Assembly (NCBI RefSeq): GCF_017599345.1
Contig: NZ_JAGFVL010000019.1
Location: 1-62,359, forward strand
Direction of reading: 5' to 3'
Length of the DNA: 62,359 nucleotides
Source of the DNA: Gracilibacillus suaedae
Lineage (GTDB): Bacteria > Bacillota > Bacilli > Bacillales > Amphibacillaceae
Made by a program: the position numbers and the translations under genes
Part shown: positions 17,709-26,503 of the stretch, one piece after another
Layout: each line of letters begins with the position of its first letter
How positions within the stretch are numbered: the stretch's first letter is position 1
Notes under the pieces: model-generated
Databases searched by the model: none
Told to the model about the DNA's origin: nothing
What the model saw: the letters and a program-made list of their open reading frames with translations, nothing else

Positions 17709-18854
17709 CTACGGTAATGGAGCATACCCAGTTTGTTCGACAAGAGATTGACCTTGTGGTGACTGCATCCATTCAATAAATGGTGATACATTCGGATTAT
17801 CACTTCCCGCAGTTATCGCATAAAATTCTGCAACGACTGGATAGGTATGGTTTTGGATATTTTCTTTTGTTGGTGCTACATCATTAACGGGAACATGTTT
17901 TATATCCCCATTCTCTACCATTTCTTGTGAAAAATAACGGAATGAATAACCGATCGCATTTCCCTTATTTCGATAGTCCAACGTTTCGCGGATAATGCCA
18001 GCCATACCAGTTACAATCTCATCAGCTGGTGGATCCATTAGCGATTTTCCATCCATAAAGCGAATTAAGGCAGACTGACTACCACTTCCCTCCGGACGTT
18101 GAAATGCGAGAATTTCCTCGTCATCCCCCCCTAGCTCTTTCCAGTTGGTAATATCGCCAGCATAGATTCCTTGAATTTCTTCCACTGTTAATGATTCGAC
18201 CGGATTATCATGATGAACAAAAAAGACAAATGCTTCTCTGCCAATTGGTGTGGTTGACAAGTCTACGTTTTTTCTTTCTGCTTGTTGATATTGTTCTTCT
18301 GATGGTTCGGCAAGAAATGCAATATCTATCGCTCCGTCTATTAGATTATCGAAAGCGCCAGAAGTTTGACTGGATATCACTTCACTATTGCTTACAAGAT
18401 ACTCTTTATCCGGATAAACTGCTTGTGCAAACGCAGCATAAACGGGGTATAGTGCTGTAGCTCCATCTAATCGAGGCAAATTCTCTTCTATTTGTAAAGT
18501 TGACTCTTCCCCAAGTGTAACTGCTTGCGTATTCTCTGCAAATGGTTGATAATCGCCAAGGTCAACATCTTGTGTACTGACAATTTCTAGACTTCTTAAA
18601 TAATATTGATAACCCTCATAACTTCCAACAGCAATACCAGCTAACAATAAAAAAGCAATGCTAATTATTTTCACAGCACGCTTTTTCCATTTTTCATAAA
18701 TAAGTAGAATAGAAATAATGATTAAGCCAATTGTCACAATTGGTATAAATCTTCCATAAAACGCTTGACTCTTTGTCGAAAAAGAAGCGAACCACAAAAC
18801 CGCTCCAGCAAAACCAATTCCAAATACCATGATCAAACTAGCAAAAAGCTTCAT
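17709..18854 (-). CDS. Membrane-anchored PstS-like substrate-binding protein
   Basis: A 381-aa protein with three hydrophobic segments in the first 85 residues instead of a signal peptide, then a periplasmic-binding-protein fold like phosphate-binding PstS. It carries GIYAGDITNWKELGG and FQRPEGSGSQSAL, both hallmark PstS strands that build the oxyanion pocket. The start follows GGAGGGTG. No pstCAB genes are nearby, so it may be a sensor or scavenging protein rather than part of a standard Pst importer (inference). Confidence 0.82.
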   Translation of the reverse strand: MKLFASLIMVFGIGFAGAVLWFASFSTKSQAFYGRFIPIVTIGLIIISILLIYEKWKKRAVKIISIAFLLLAGIAVGSYEGYQYYLRSLEIVSTQDVDLGDYQPFAENTQAVTLGEESTLQIEENLPRLDGATALYPVYAAFAQAVYPDKEYLVSNSEVISSQTSGAFDNLIDGAIDIAFLAEPSEEQYQQAERKNVDLSTTPIGREAFVFFVHHDNPVESLTVEEIQGIYAGDITNWKELGGDDEEILAFQRPEGSGSQSALIRFMDGKSLMDPPADEIVTGMAGIIRETLDYRNKGNAIGYSFRYFSQEMVENGDIKHVPVNDVAPTKENIQNHTYPVVAEFYAITAGSDNPNVSPFIEWMQSPQGQSLVEQTGYAPLP

Positions 18855-18942
18855 ATATACACCCTCCGGAAAATACTAAATTATACACAATATGGAATAA
18901 ATCAGATTATAACACATGTCAGAGGGTGTAAAAATACTGCAT

Positions 18943-19608
18943 TTAATATATTTTCTCAAGCCAATCTTGAATCGTCGTCTCCTCCCTAATTTGTTCCACT
19001 TGCTTTTGTTCCATAATAGTTCCATTCTTCATAACGATTACTTCATCTAGAATTGGCTCTACCTCCAATAACTCATGAGTAGTTATAATTAATGACTGTG
19101 ATTCTAAATCGATAAATTGAATAATACCTTTAATTATTTTTTCTTTTACTAGCGGATCAAGACCTGCCAATGGTTCATCTAATACTAAGAAAGGGGCTCC
19201 TCTTGCTATTGTCACTACAATTTTGACTCTGCCTACTTGCCCTTTAGAAAGATATTTGATCTTTTCTTTTCGATTTAACTCAAAAAAATCAACCAATTCA
19301 TTTGCGCGTTCCTGGTTAAAATCTGCATATTGTGACTGATAAAATTCGATTAACTGCTCTATGGAAAAATAATCATAAAAATAAGATTGATCAGGACTAT
19401 AAGAAATTTGTTGACTTCGGTCAAATTCAAGGTTTATAGTCCCTTGATTGGCATGTAATATACCAGCTAATACTTTTAAAAGGGTTGTTTTCCCACTACC
19501 ATTTTCACCGATTATCCCAATGATTTTGCCAGTCTCAATCACAAATGAACAATCTTTCAACACCTTACGAAACTTCCTTCTTTTACTGATATGCTGTACT
19601 TTAAGCAT
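18943..19608 (-). CDS. ABC transporter ATP-binding protein (YtrB-like)
   Basis: A 221-aa single-domain ABC ATPase with Walker A GENGSGKTT (about 34-42), a signature LSKGQVGR in place of LSGGQ, Walker B FLVLDEP, and a D-loop AGLDP. It overlaps the GntR regulator gene by 8 bp and acts with the upstream membrane protein. Related Ytr-type exporters respond to cell-wall stress in Bacillus; that role is inference here. Confidence 0.88.
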   Translation of the reverse strand: MLKVQHISKRRKFRKVLKDCSFVIETGKIIGIIGENGSGKTTLLKVLAGILHANQGTINLEFDRSQQISYSPDQSYFYDYFSIEQLIEFYQSQYADFNQERANELVDFFELNRKEKIKYLSKGQVGRVKIVVTIARGAPFLVLDEPLAGLDPLVKEKIIKGIIQFIDLESQSLIITTHELLEVEPILDEVIVMKNGTIMEQKQVEQIREETTIQDWLEKIY

Positions 19609-19966
19609 CGTGCTCCCCCTCTTTCAGACTTAAGATGATTTCCTTTTTACTAAACCCTAGTGCACCCATATCCTCCACAAATTGATCAACATATTGCTTT
19701 TTCAACTCTTCCCGAACCTGAGTAATTAACTGTTTATCCTCAGTAACAAATGTGCCTTGACCTCTTTTAGTGACCGTGATCTGACGCTGATCCAATTCTC
19801 GATAAACTCTTTGAATCGTATTCGGGTTAACTCCTACTTCGATTGCATACTCACGAACTGACGGCAATTTTTCTCCAGATTGCCTTATTCCACTCACTAT
19901 CTCTTGAATAATCGTATCAACCATCTGTAAATAGATCGGCTTATCCCGTTGAAATTGCTGAGGCAT
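19601..19966 (-). CDS. GntR-family repressor, YtrA subfamily
   Basis: A 121-aa regulator: a winged HTH at the N-terminus (KPIYLQMVDTIIQEIVSG ... SVREYAIEVGVNPNTIQRVYRELDQRQ) with a short helical tail instead of a ligand-binding domain, the layout of YtrA/YhcF proteins. It sits between a membrane permease and an ABC ATPase in one operon. It probably autoregulates through the palindrome at 20714-20757. Confidence 0.9.
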   Translation of the reverse strand: MPQQFQRDKPIYLQMVDTIIQEIVSGIRQSGEKLPSVREYAIEVGVNPNTIQRVYRELDQRQITVTKRGQGTFVTEDKQLITQVREELKKQYVDQFVEDMGALGFSKKEIILSLKEGEHDA

Positions 19967-19969
19967 TGT

Positions 19970-20710
19970 CTACACCTCCACTCTTTTTACAAGCACCCAA
20001 GTAAAGAATCGATAGAAGCCAAATAACACCAATCCAAAAGCAATAACTAAGCTAAGGGATAATTGATTATCGACTATAAAAAGAGTAAGAGGAATATCAG
20101 CAATCGCTTCTATTTCAATTAACCACCAATCCGCTAAAAAAGACAGGAAGGATAAAATCCATTCGAAACTTTTAATAACTAAGAAAAACACCAAAAATAA
20201 TGCGAACATACTAATTAGAAAACCAACATTTTCTTTCATCCACTGGTGCATCACCCATGCAGCATAAACCGAAACAGTTATCAGTATCGCAATAAATAAG
20301 TTAAACAAAAAAGCGGTCAATAATAATTTAAAAAGCTGAATAAATGAATAGTTAGTCATCTCATAAAGTTTTAATATTATTGCCATCGCAACCATTACTA
20401 ATAAATATAGTCCAGTCAAAAATACTCCATGTAAAAATTTAATATGAATTTGTTTGGAGATTTGTTGCTTTAAAAAAAGAAACATGGACATTTGATGAAC
20501 CTCCATATTAAGACTGAACAATAGGGTAGCTGGCAAAAGAATCATCCCCATCATCGATAATCCTAATAATGAATTTTCATCTAATGCAGATTGTCTTTGA
20601 TAGATTATCGAGCAAGTCAACACAATAAAGACTAACAGCATGAAAACATGAAATCCTCGCATCATCGCCATTTCTTTTTTCCATAAACCTTTGTAAATAC
20701 TCACTTCCAT
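19970..20710 (-). CDS. ABC transporter membrane subunit of the YtrA-like operon
   Basis: 246 aa from ATG 20710, preceded by AAGGAG; a longer reading from 20746 would begin inside the operator palindrome. It has about six hydrophobic helices and no other recognisable motif, as usual for these divergent permeases. It is first in the operon, 3 bp before the GntR gene, and should pair with the ATPase at 18943. Confidence 0.8.
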   Translation of the reverse strand: MEVSIYKGLWKKEMAMMRGFHVFMLLVFIVLTCSIIYQRQSALDENSLLGLSMMGMILLPATLLFSLNMEVHQMSMFLFLKQQISKQIHIKFLHGVFLTGLYLLVMVAMAIILKLYEMTNYSFIQLFKLLLTAFLFNLFIAILITVSVYAAWVMHQWMKENVGFLISMFALFLVFFLVIKSFEWILSFLSFLADWWLIEIEAIADIPLTLFIVDNQLSLSLVIAFGLVLFGFYRFFTWVLVKRVEV

Positions 20711-20713
20711 CGC

Positions 20714-20757
20714 TCCTTGTATTAGTGTACTATTTAAATAGTACACTAATACAAGGA
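20714..20757. promoter_or_regulatory. 44-bp perfect palindrome, operator of the GntR/ABC operon
   Basis: The two 22-bp arms are exact complements about the axis 20735/20736. The core AGTGTA-N12-TACACT closely matches the AGTGTA-N13-TACACT half sites reported for YtrA-type operators. The right part of the transcript-side arm contains the AAGGAG ribosome site of the first gene, so an mRNA covering the palindrome would also bury the ribosome site in a hairpin. Confidence 0.8.
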
Positions 20758-20767
20758 AGGATGCAAT

Positions 20768-20962
20768 TTAAAAACGCTCGGTTTTCACCGAGCGTTTTAC
20801 AGCACTAATACCATTCGTACTGTTTTTAATAGCTGAAGCTAAAAACTTCTCTCGGATCTCACTTGGAATAATGCCTTGATATGTAGCATGCCAACTTGTT
20901 CTCGCAATCATCTGTACCTGCTTACTATCTCTATGCTCCATGTTTCGAATAGTTAATGTCAT
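20768..20962 (-). pseudogene. GNAT acetyltransferase, N-terminal remnant
   Basis: A 64-aa reading begins like a GNAT N-acetyltransferase (MTLTIRNMEHRDSKQVQMIA, then SWHATYQGIIPSEIREKFL) but lacks the acetyl-CoA-binding half. After about residue 45 it runs into the terminator hairpin. Typical family members are about 165 aa. It is most likely the leftover 5' third of a deleted gene. Confidence 0.65.
20771..20798. terminator. Terminator hairpin
   Basis: A 12-bp perfect stem AAAACGCTCGGT/ACCGAGCGTTTT with a 4-nt loop, suitable for either strand. It lies within the end of the GNAT remnant reading. Confidence 0.75.
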
Positions 20963-21010
20963 TTATTATCACCTCTCCCATTTATTGTACAATAAGGAGA
21001 GTCAAAAAAG

Positions 21011-21038
21011 AGGTACCAATCTAGAAAAGATTGTACCT
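21011..21038 (-). terminator. Terminator of ytzC
   Basis: AGGTACCAATCT pairs with AGATTGTACCT with one bulged base; on the minus strand it is followed by CTTTTTTG. Confidence 0.75.
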
Positions 21039-21047
21039 CATGCAACT

Positions 21048-21329
21048 TTATTCATATCTTGTAACATCCATTTCATCCAATATCATATCATTTAGCTTTT
21101 CATTTACGACTAACTGAAAACGATGAAGTTGCTCCCGTTGTTGCGCATTAGCACTTGCCATTACGCGATCAATGCTCTGTGATAATTTCTCTAATTCCAA
21201 ATGTGCGTTTGTATAATCTTCGTTTAATAAAAACTGATTACGATTAGACATATCTAACTGCTCTTCCGCTTGTTGAATAATATGTTGTCCTTCAATAAGT
21301 AAATTTTCAATCGAATCTCTTGTTGCCAT
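21048..21329 (-). CDS. ytzC: YtzC-family small protein (DUF2524)
   Basis: 93 aa from ATG 21329 (MATRDSIENLL), preceded by GAGGTG; an upstream in-frame start at 21359 has no ribosome site. It is predicted all-helical and acidic. The N-terminus and its position next to ytqB match YtzC of Bacillus. Function unknown. Confidence 0.8.
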   Translation of the reverse strand: MATRDSIENLLIEGQHIIQQAEEQLDMSNRNQFLLNEDYTNAHLELEKLSQSIDRVMASANAQQREQLHRFQLVVNEKLNDMILDEMDVTRYE

Positions 21330-21442
21330 CGTGATCACCTCAAATTTATTGTATGACAATTGCTAAATATCATACACTTTTCAAAAATTGTTTGCTAAAA
21401 TACAGAAGAACACAGAACACTTTTTTCAGAGGAGTAATCAAC

Positions 21443-22000
21443 ATGAAAGCAATCATCCCTTTTTCTCATCAATTATTAGAAGAGACTATCAGAGAAGGAG
21501 ACAGTGTTATTGATGCAACTTGTGGAAACGGTAATGATACCTTAATGCTAAGTAAGCTCGTTGGTGACACAGGAAAAGTATACGCATTTGATATTCAGAA
21601 AGAGGCTATTGAACAAACAAAAGGCTTGTTATCAGATCACCAAATTAAAAATGTCGATCTCATTCATGATGGTCATGAGCACGTAGCTTCTTATGTAAAA
21701 GAACAGATGATTTCAGCTGCAATATTTAATTTAGGTTATTTACCTAAAGGAGACCATTCGATTATTACGACACCAGATACAACGATCCAAGCGATCCGCT
21801 CAATTTTTCCTTTATTAACCACTCAAGGACGAATTGTATTGGTAATTTACCATGGACATAAAGGTGGTACTACAGAAAAAAATCATGTATTAAGCTTTTG
21901 CACAGAATTAGACCAAAAACAATATCAAGTCATGCAATATCATTTCATTAACCAGATAAATAATCCACCGTTTGTAATTGCGATTGAAAAGCTTAAATAA
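21443..22000 (+). CDS. ytqB: Class I SAM-dependent methyltransferase, YtqB family
   Basis: 185 aa from ATG 21443, preceded by GAGGAG; the frame is open from 21353 but that part overlaps the ytzC promoter. SAM-binding motif I is VIDATCGNGNDT (about 22-33), followed by YAFDIQ for motif II. YtqB-type proteins are rRNA methylase-like (the family name in databases), but the methylated target is not certain. Divergent from ytzC as in Bacillus. Confidence 0.88.
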   Translation: MKAIIPFSHQLLEETIREGDSVIDATCGNGNDTLMLSKLVGDTGKVYAFDIQKEAIEQTKGLLSDHQIKNVDLIHDGHEHVASYVKEQMISAAIFNLGYLPKGDHSIITTPDTTIQAIRSIFPLLTTQGRIVLVIYHGHKGGTTEKNHVLSFCTELDQKQYQVMQYHFINQINNPPFVIAIEKLK

Positions 22001-22019
22001 TGTAAGGGGCTGAAAGTTG

Positions 22020-22745
22020 ATGAAGCAAAATAAATATGACAATGATCAGTTTTTTTCTGCATATAAAAGTATGCCAAGGTCAACTATTGGTCTTGAAGCA
22101 GCGGGAGAATGGCATATTGTTAAAGAGTTAATCCCTGACCTACAAAATAAAGATGTTCTCGACTTAGGTTGTGGTTTCGGATGGCATGGTCGGTATGCTC
22201 GTGAGCAAAAGGCAAATTCGGTCATCGGTGTAGACATTTCAGAAAAAATGTTGCAAAAAGCAAAAGAGATGACCAATGATTCCGCAATATCTTATATCGA
22301 ACAACCGATTGAAGACATCCGCTTTAATAATGTTTCATTTGATGTTGTATTCAGTTCATTAGCTCTACATTATGTAAAAGATTATCAAGTAATCTGTAAC
22401 AAAATATTTGATTATCTAAAACCTGGTGGCGCTTTTCTTTTCTCTGTTGAACATCCGATTTTCACAGCAAGAGAAGAACAGGACTGGTATTATGATCAAG
22501 ACGGACAGCGGTTGCATTGGCCAGTTGACCATTATCATACAGAAGGAATACGGCAAACCTCATTCCTAGCTGATAATGTCATCAAATATCATCGGACCAT
22601 TTCAACATATATTAATGGCTTAATAGCAGCAGGTTTTAGCATTAAAGCAGTCAAGGAATCCACTCCATCCGAGGAGACGCTACCTGACATGCAGGATGAA
22701 CTACGCAGACCCATGTTTTTAATTATCTCAGCTGAAAAAAGGTAA
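22020..22745 (+). CDS. Class I SAM-dependent methyltransferase (UbiE/Methyltransf_11 type)
   Basis: 241 aa from ATG 22020; TTG at 22017 is an alternative. AAGGGG lies upstream. Motif I is VLDLGCGFGWHGRYA (about 43-57), acidic motif II is VIGVDIS, and the SSLALHYVKD post-I loop is typical of small-molecule methyltransferases. It follows ytqB by 19 bp and is likely co-transcribed. Substrate unknown. Confidence 0.85.
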   Translation: MKQNKYDNDQFFSAYKSMPRSTIGLEAAGEWHIVKELIPDLQNKDVLDLGCGFGWHGRYAREQKANSVIGVDISEKMLQKAKEMTNDSAISYIEQPIEDIRFNNVSFDVVFSSLALHYVKDYQVICNKIFDYLKPGGAFLFSVEHPIFTAREEQDWYYDQDGQRLHWPVDHYHTEGIRQTSFLADNVIKYHRTISTYINGLIAAGFSIKAVKESTPSEETLPDMQDELRRPMFLIISAEKR

Positions 22746-22873
22746 AAAGGCTGATGTGGGAAAAAACATAATAAATCTACTGTGATTACCGTTGTTCATT
22801 GATAACTGGTTCTCTTCCTTGGATATCTGCCTTTATTCAAGGAAGAATGTTGCTTTTCCAAAAATGCATACTA

Positions 22874-23275
22874 TCATTCCAAAAAAAGCGCTTCAACCGG
22901 CTCCACGGTTTCTTTTAGTTGATAAACTATTTCTCCTTCACCAACATCATTTCGCTTCACCCATAGATTGCTATCCGAATACAAGAGTTTAATTACGATG
23001 TTTCCCTGAAACACCATCATTAATTCTCCCTTGGTCTTGTCGATATTTTTCTCTGCAATTTGAGTTGCTGGGTACTCGTTAAAAGCTTTAATAATGTTAT
23101 GATTTATATCGATTTCCTTTTGATTTATATACATTCCCTCAACCGCTTCTATATCTATGGGCTGATGCAGTAAAAGATCATCCATAAAAGCGCTTTGTTC
23201 TTGTTGCTGTTTCCCTACAAATAGTCCAAACATGATTAAAACTAAAATAATAAAAACAAACAAGTATTTCTTCAT
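22874..23275 (-). CDS. Hypothetical single-pass membrane or secreted protein
   Basis: 133 aa from ATG 23275 (MKKYLFVFIILVL...), with AAGG upstream; a longer start at 23329 would overlap the preceding gene by 50 bp. There is one N-terminal hydrophobic segment (about 3-22), then a soluble domain with KGELMMVFQGNIVIKLLYSDSN. No family recognised. It starts 4 bp after the neighbouring hypothetical gene, so they form a pair. Confidence 0.7.
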   Translation of the reverse strand: MKKYLFVFIILVLIMFGLFVGKQQQEQSAFMDDLLLHQPIDIEAVEGMYINQKEIDINHNIIKAFNEYPATQIAEKNIDKTKGELMMVFQGNIVIKLLYSDSNLWVKRNDVGEGEIVYQLKETVEPVEALFLE

Positions 23276-23279
23276 CTTA

Positions 23280-23678
23280 TCAACCTTCCACCAGTACTTG
23301 GTAAACAAGTAATTCACCACCTTTTTCAACTAGTATTGTAGATAAAAACTCGCTACTTTGATAATCACTACCCTCATTGGCATAAAGGATCGTACCTTTT
23401 GCTAATTTTGTAGCAAAGCAATCACGATAAAACCATTTGCGATCTGTTTTTTTGATTATTTCACCGATCGCTTCGCCGGTCTGATAACCTGTCGGCAACC
23501 AATCTCTATCTGATACATTTTGATAAACCACTCCACCCCATTGGATAATATCAGCATCAGGATTTTCGCTTAAGATATTTCGGGCATTTGGATTGTTAGT
23601 TGAAGAAGAATTTGCCGAAATTAGCAGTGTAACGATGAGGAATGAAATGGAACCGGCGATAAATAATGTTAACCTCAT
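23280..23678 (-). CDS. Hypothetical secreted or membrane-tethered protein
   Basis: A 132-aa protein with an N-terminal hydrophobic segment (about 5-22) without a lipobox, then a polar domain (DADIIQWGGVVYQNVSDRDW). The ribosome site is GGAGGACAG. Followed at once by another small membrane-anchored protein; the pair probably works together, but I cannot assign a role. Confidence 0.7.
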   Translation of the reverse strand: MRLTLFIAGSISFLIVTLLISANSSSTNNPNARNILSENPDADIIQWGGVVYQNVSDRDWLPTGYQTGEAIGEIIKKTDRKWFYRDCFATKLAKGTILYANEGSDYQSSEFLSTILVEKGGELLVYQVLVEG

Positions 23679-23695
23679 TAGCTGTCCTCCAATCC

Positions 23696-23846
23696 TTTAT
23701 CACGGTGTTAAACGTCTTTAAGCCCCCATTTCAAGTAACACAGGAAAGCTAAATGTGGGGGATAACAGACGCTAACACCCTGATAAGTTTCGCTAATGGT
23801 CAGTAGGGGGGTTGCCCCCACTGATCATAGTCCACTTTATATAATA
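23696..23846 (+). repeat. Dispersed repeat R3, copy 1
   Basis: It shares with 30855-30979 (opposite orientation) the outer ends TTTATCACGG and AGTCCA-CTTTATATAA and a core GGACGCTAAC-CCTGATAAGTTTCGCTAA (one base different here). It fills the gap between a hypothetical gene and the aldehyde dehydrogenase gene. Confidence 0.75.
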
Positions 23847-23943
23847 AGTCGTTTTCTAAACTAAAAGGTTACACATTAAATTAATTGGTTTCATGGAGGA
23901 CTAGTGATATGCTTAAGACAAAGTTTAGGCAGGAGTGATACAA

Positions 23944-25314
23944 ATGTCTGATTATCAATCTATTTTTTCAATGCAAAAAGATTTTTTTGAAAGCAATCAA
24001 ACAAAGGATGTACGATTTCGTATCGATGCTCTACATACCTTAAAAGCAGGAATTAAGGAATATGAAGACAAGATCATAGCTGCTCTCAAGAAAGACCTTA
24101 ACAAGTCTGATTATGAATCTTATCTGACAGAAATCGGTATTCTTTATAGTGAAATTGACCATACGATGAAAGAACTCCCGAAGTGGGTGAAACGAAAAAA
24201 GGCGAAAACACCGATTACCCATACAGGCTCCAAAAGCTATATTTACCAACAACCTTATGGCATTGCTCTTATTATTGCACCTTGGAACTACCCTTTTCAA
24301 CTGGCTATTGCACCGTTAATTGGTGCTATTGCTGCAGGCAATTGTGCTGTGATAAAACCATCCGAATATACACCGGAAACTTCCTACGTTATCAAAGAGC
24401 TTATCACCGCGAATTTTTCCGGAGCATTTCTAACTGTTGTCGAAGGTGCTGTTGATACAAGCAAAGCGTTACTTGAAGAAAATTTCGATTATATCTTTTT
24501 TACTGGCAGTGTTCCTGTAGGTCGAGTAGTGATGGAAGCAGCTTCTAAAAGCTTAACTCCGGTTACGTTAGAATTAGGAGGAAAAAGTCCAGCTATTATT
24601 CACAAAGATGCCAATCTTCAAGTTGCAGCAAAACGTGTCGCTTGGGGTAAATTCACGAATGCTGGTCAAACATGTGTCGCTCCAGATTACTTGTATGTGC
24701 ATCAAGAAATAAAGCAATCCTTCTTATCCGAGCTTAAACACGCCATTCAAACCATGTACGGTGAATATCCTTTAGAAAATCAAAATTTTGTCAGGGTTGC
24801 CCATGAAAAACATTTTGATCGTCTTCAAAGCTTTTTAACCAATGGAACGACCATTCTTGGTGGAAAGAGTGATCGTGAACGATTAAAAATCGAACCAACT
24901 TTACTAACAGATATTAACTGGGACGATGCCGTGATGCGGGATGAGATCTTTGGTCCTGTCTTACCAATCATGGAATATCGAGAATTAGGTGATGTAATCG
25001 ATGGTATTCAACATCATCCCGATCCACTTGCCTTTTATTTTTTCTCAGAAAATGACTCCTTAGCAGAAGACATGATTGACAAAGTCTCGTTTGGTGGTGG
25101 TTGTATTAATGACACCATGTATCATGTAGCTTCGCCTTATTTACCATTTGGAGGAATTGGTAATAGTGGCATTGGTGCATATCACGGCAAGGACACTTTT
25201 CTTACCTTTTCCCATCAAAAAAGTGTATTGAAACAAACAACAACCTTTGATGTCCCACTCCGTTACCCAAATGTAAAAAATGGATTGAAATTACTTAAAC
25301 GTATTATGAAGTAA
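23944..25314 (+). CDS. Aldehyde dehydrogenase (family 3, membrane-associated type)
   Basis: 456 aa from ATG 23944, preceded by AGGAGTG; the GTG at 23935 is part of the ribosome site. NAD-binding and catalytic features are visible: PWNYPFQL, FTGSVPVGR, the catalytic Glu motif LELGGKSPAI, and the catalytic Cys in NAGQTCVAPDY. The C-terminus has the family pattern PFGGIGNSGIGAYHG. It oxidises aldehydes to acids; the substrate range is probably fatty or aromatic aldehydes (family inference). Confidence 0.92.
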   Translation: MSDYQSIFSMQKDFFESNQTKDVRFRIDALHTLKAGIKEYEDKIIAALKKDLNKSDYESYLTEIGILYSEIDHTMKELPKWVKRKKAKTPITHTGSKSYIYQQPYGIALIIAPWNYPFQLAIAPLIGAIAAGNCAVIKPSEYTPETSYVIKELITANFSGAFLTVVEGAVDTSKALLEENFDYIFFTGSVPVGRVVMEAASKSLTPVTLELGGKSPAIIHKDANLQVAAKRVAWGKFTNAGQTCVAPDYLYVHQEIKQSFLSELKHAIQTMYGEYPLENQNFVRVAHEKHFDRLQSFLTNGTTILGGKSDRERLKIEPTLLTDINWDDAVMRDEIFGPVLPIMEYRELGDVIDGIQHHPDPLAFYFFSENDSLAEDMIDKVSFGGGCINDTMYHVASPYLPFGGIGNSGIGAYHGKDTFLTFSHQKSVLKQTTTFDVPLRYPNVKNGLKLLKRIMK

Positions 25315-25317
25315 CGA

Positions 25318-25344
25318 CAAATCCGATCATATCGATCGGATTTG
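25318..25344. terminator. Terminator between aldehyde dehydrogenase and ytpB
   Basis: CAAATCCGATC (25318-25328) pairs perfectly with GATCGGATTTG (25334-25344), then CTTTTCTT. Confidence 0.75.
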
Positions 25345-25350
25345 CTTTTC

Positions 25351-26421
25351 TTAATATTTTCCTGCCAATCGATTGTATACTTTTATATTCCAATGGAAGA
25401 ATTGAGACTTACGCCCGCTTACCCGAATTAATCGTTTGACTATCGTTTCAAACTGTTTCATCTTTTTCACTTTGGGATCCGCTAAATAAAGACCGACTAA
25501 CCCGTGCTGGATCATTTCGTGAAAAGGGCGGTCCGGCAAAGTTTGGACATGATGATTGGTCTGTTCTACAAAATAGACAAGACGTTGTTCCAATTCCTGT
25601 GGCGTTTGATAGTAGTTACAGAAGTTTAAGTCTCCTTCCTCCTCATCTTCCTGCTGATCAATAAAATAATCAAGCATAATATGTAAGCCTTGTAAGAAAG
25701 GAAAATAACTATTAAATATTTTTCCTGCTAATTCTACTGTCATTTGATCATTCAGCCCATATGAAACCATACAAAAAATCCCCAGTGTAGAACCTGTACA
25801 AGCAGAAAATTCATACCAACTTAACATCGGCCATTTTTGCTGGTGTTGCTGGAACCATCTTTCTAACCGTGGAATACGCTCATCAGGAATCACATGTTTA
25901 TGTACTTGCAAGTCACTGTATAGAGATTCAAGTTGAACCATGTGGGATTGAAAAATGGAATAATTACGAATTTTAAGTAGTACTTGTTGACATGTTTGGA
26001 CCAGATCAACTAAATAATCACCATCTGCTTGTTCCTCGCGATATTGATAATAGTTTTTGATTTCATTTTCCGGTGATAATGCATCCTCCATGGATTGGTG
26101 AAGCATGCGGAAATCGGTTGGGTCAAGTGACGTGCTCCTGTCACATAAATTATCTAAATAATCACTAATCGTTTGATAGGCAACAATAAATCGAATTGCA
26201 TCGCGCCACATATCTCCAGCTAATAAGCTGTATACACTCCCACCCTGACAGTGGAATTTTTTATCCTTAATACTAGCTAAGGCTTGCGTACGAAGTTCTT
26301 CGTTAGGTATTTGTTTGGCACGTCTGGACCAATAATTCAATTCACTTTTTACTTGTGGAAATATTTTTTGATAGACATTTTTCATTAAAATAGGTGCGTT
26401 TGTTGGGACGTTTGTAGACAA
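25351..26421 (-). CDS. ytpB: Tetraprenyl-beta-curcumene synthase (YtpB, DUF2600)
   Basis: A 356-aa protein of the YtpB family of large terpene synthases that cyclise C35 prenyl diphosphate to tetraprenyl-beta-curcumene, a precursor of sesquarterpenoids in Bacillus. The early Asp-rich DYLDNLCDR (about 86-94) and the late DYFIDQQEDEEEGDLNFCNYY (about 249-269) fit metal-binding motifs. I place the start at TTG 26421, preceded by GGGAG. The neighbour ytoA, divergent, is the same as in B. subtilis. Confidence 0.9.
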   Translation of the reverse strand: MSTNVPTNAPILMKNVYQKIFPQVKSELNYWSRRAKQIPNEELRTQALASIKDKKFHCQGGSVYSLLAGDMWRDAIRFIVAYQTISDYLDNLCDRSTSLDPTDFRMLHQSMEDALSPENEIKNYYQYREEQADGDYLVDLVQTCQQVLLKIRNYSIFQSHMVQLESLYSDLQVHKHVIPDERIPRLERWFQQHQQKWPMLSWYEFSACTGSTLGIFCMVSYGLNDQMTVELAGKIFNSYFPFLQGLHIMLDYFIDQQEDEEEGDLNFCNYYQTPQELEQRLVYFVEQTNHHVQTLPDRPFHEMIQHGLVGLYLADPKVKKMKQFETIVKRLIRVSGRKSQFFHWNIKVYNRLAGKY

Positions 26422-26503
26422 CTTTTCTCCCTCACTTTACTGTTATTGCTTCTATATGAATATGATATCATATATTTAACTAGATAATAGGAGGTTATCA
26501 CAA

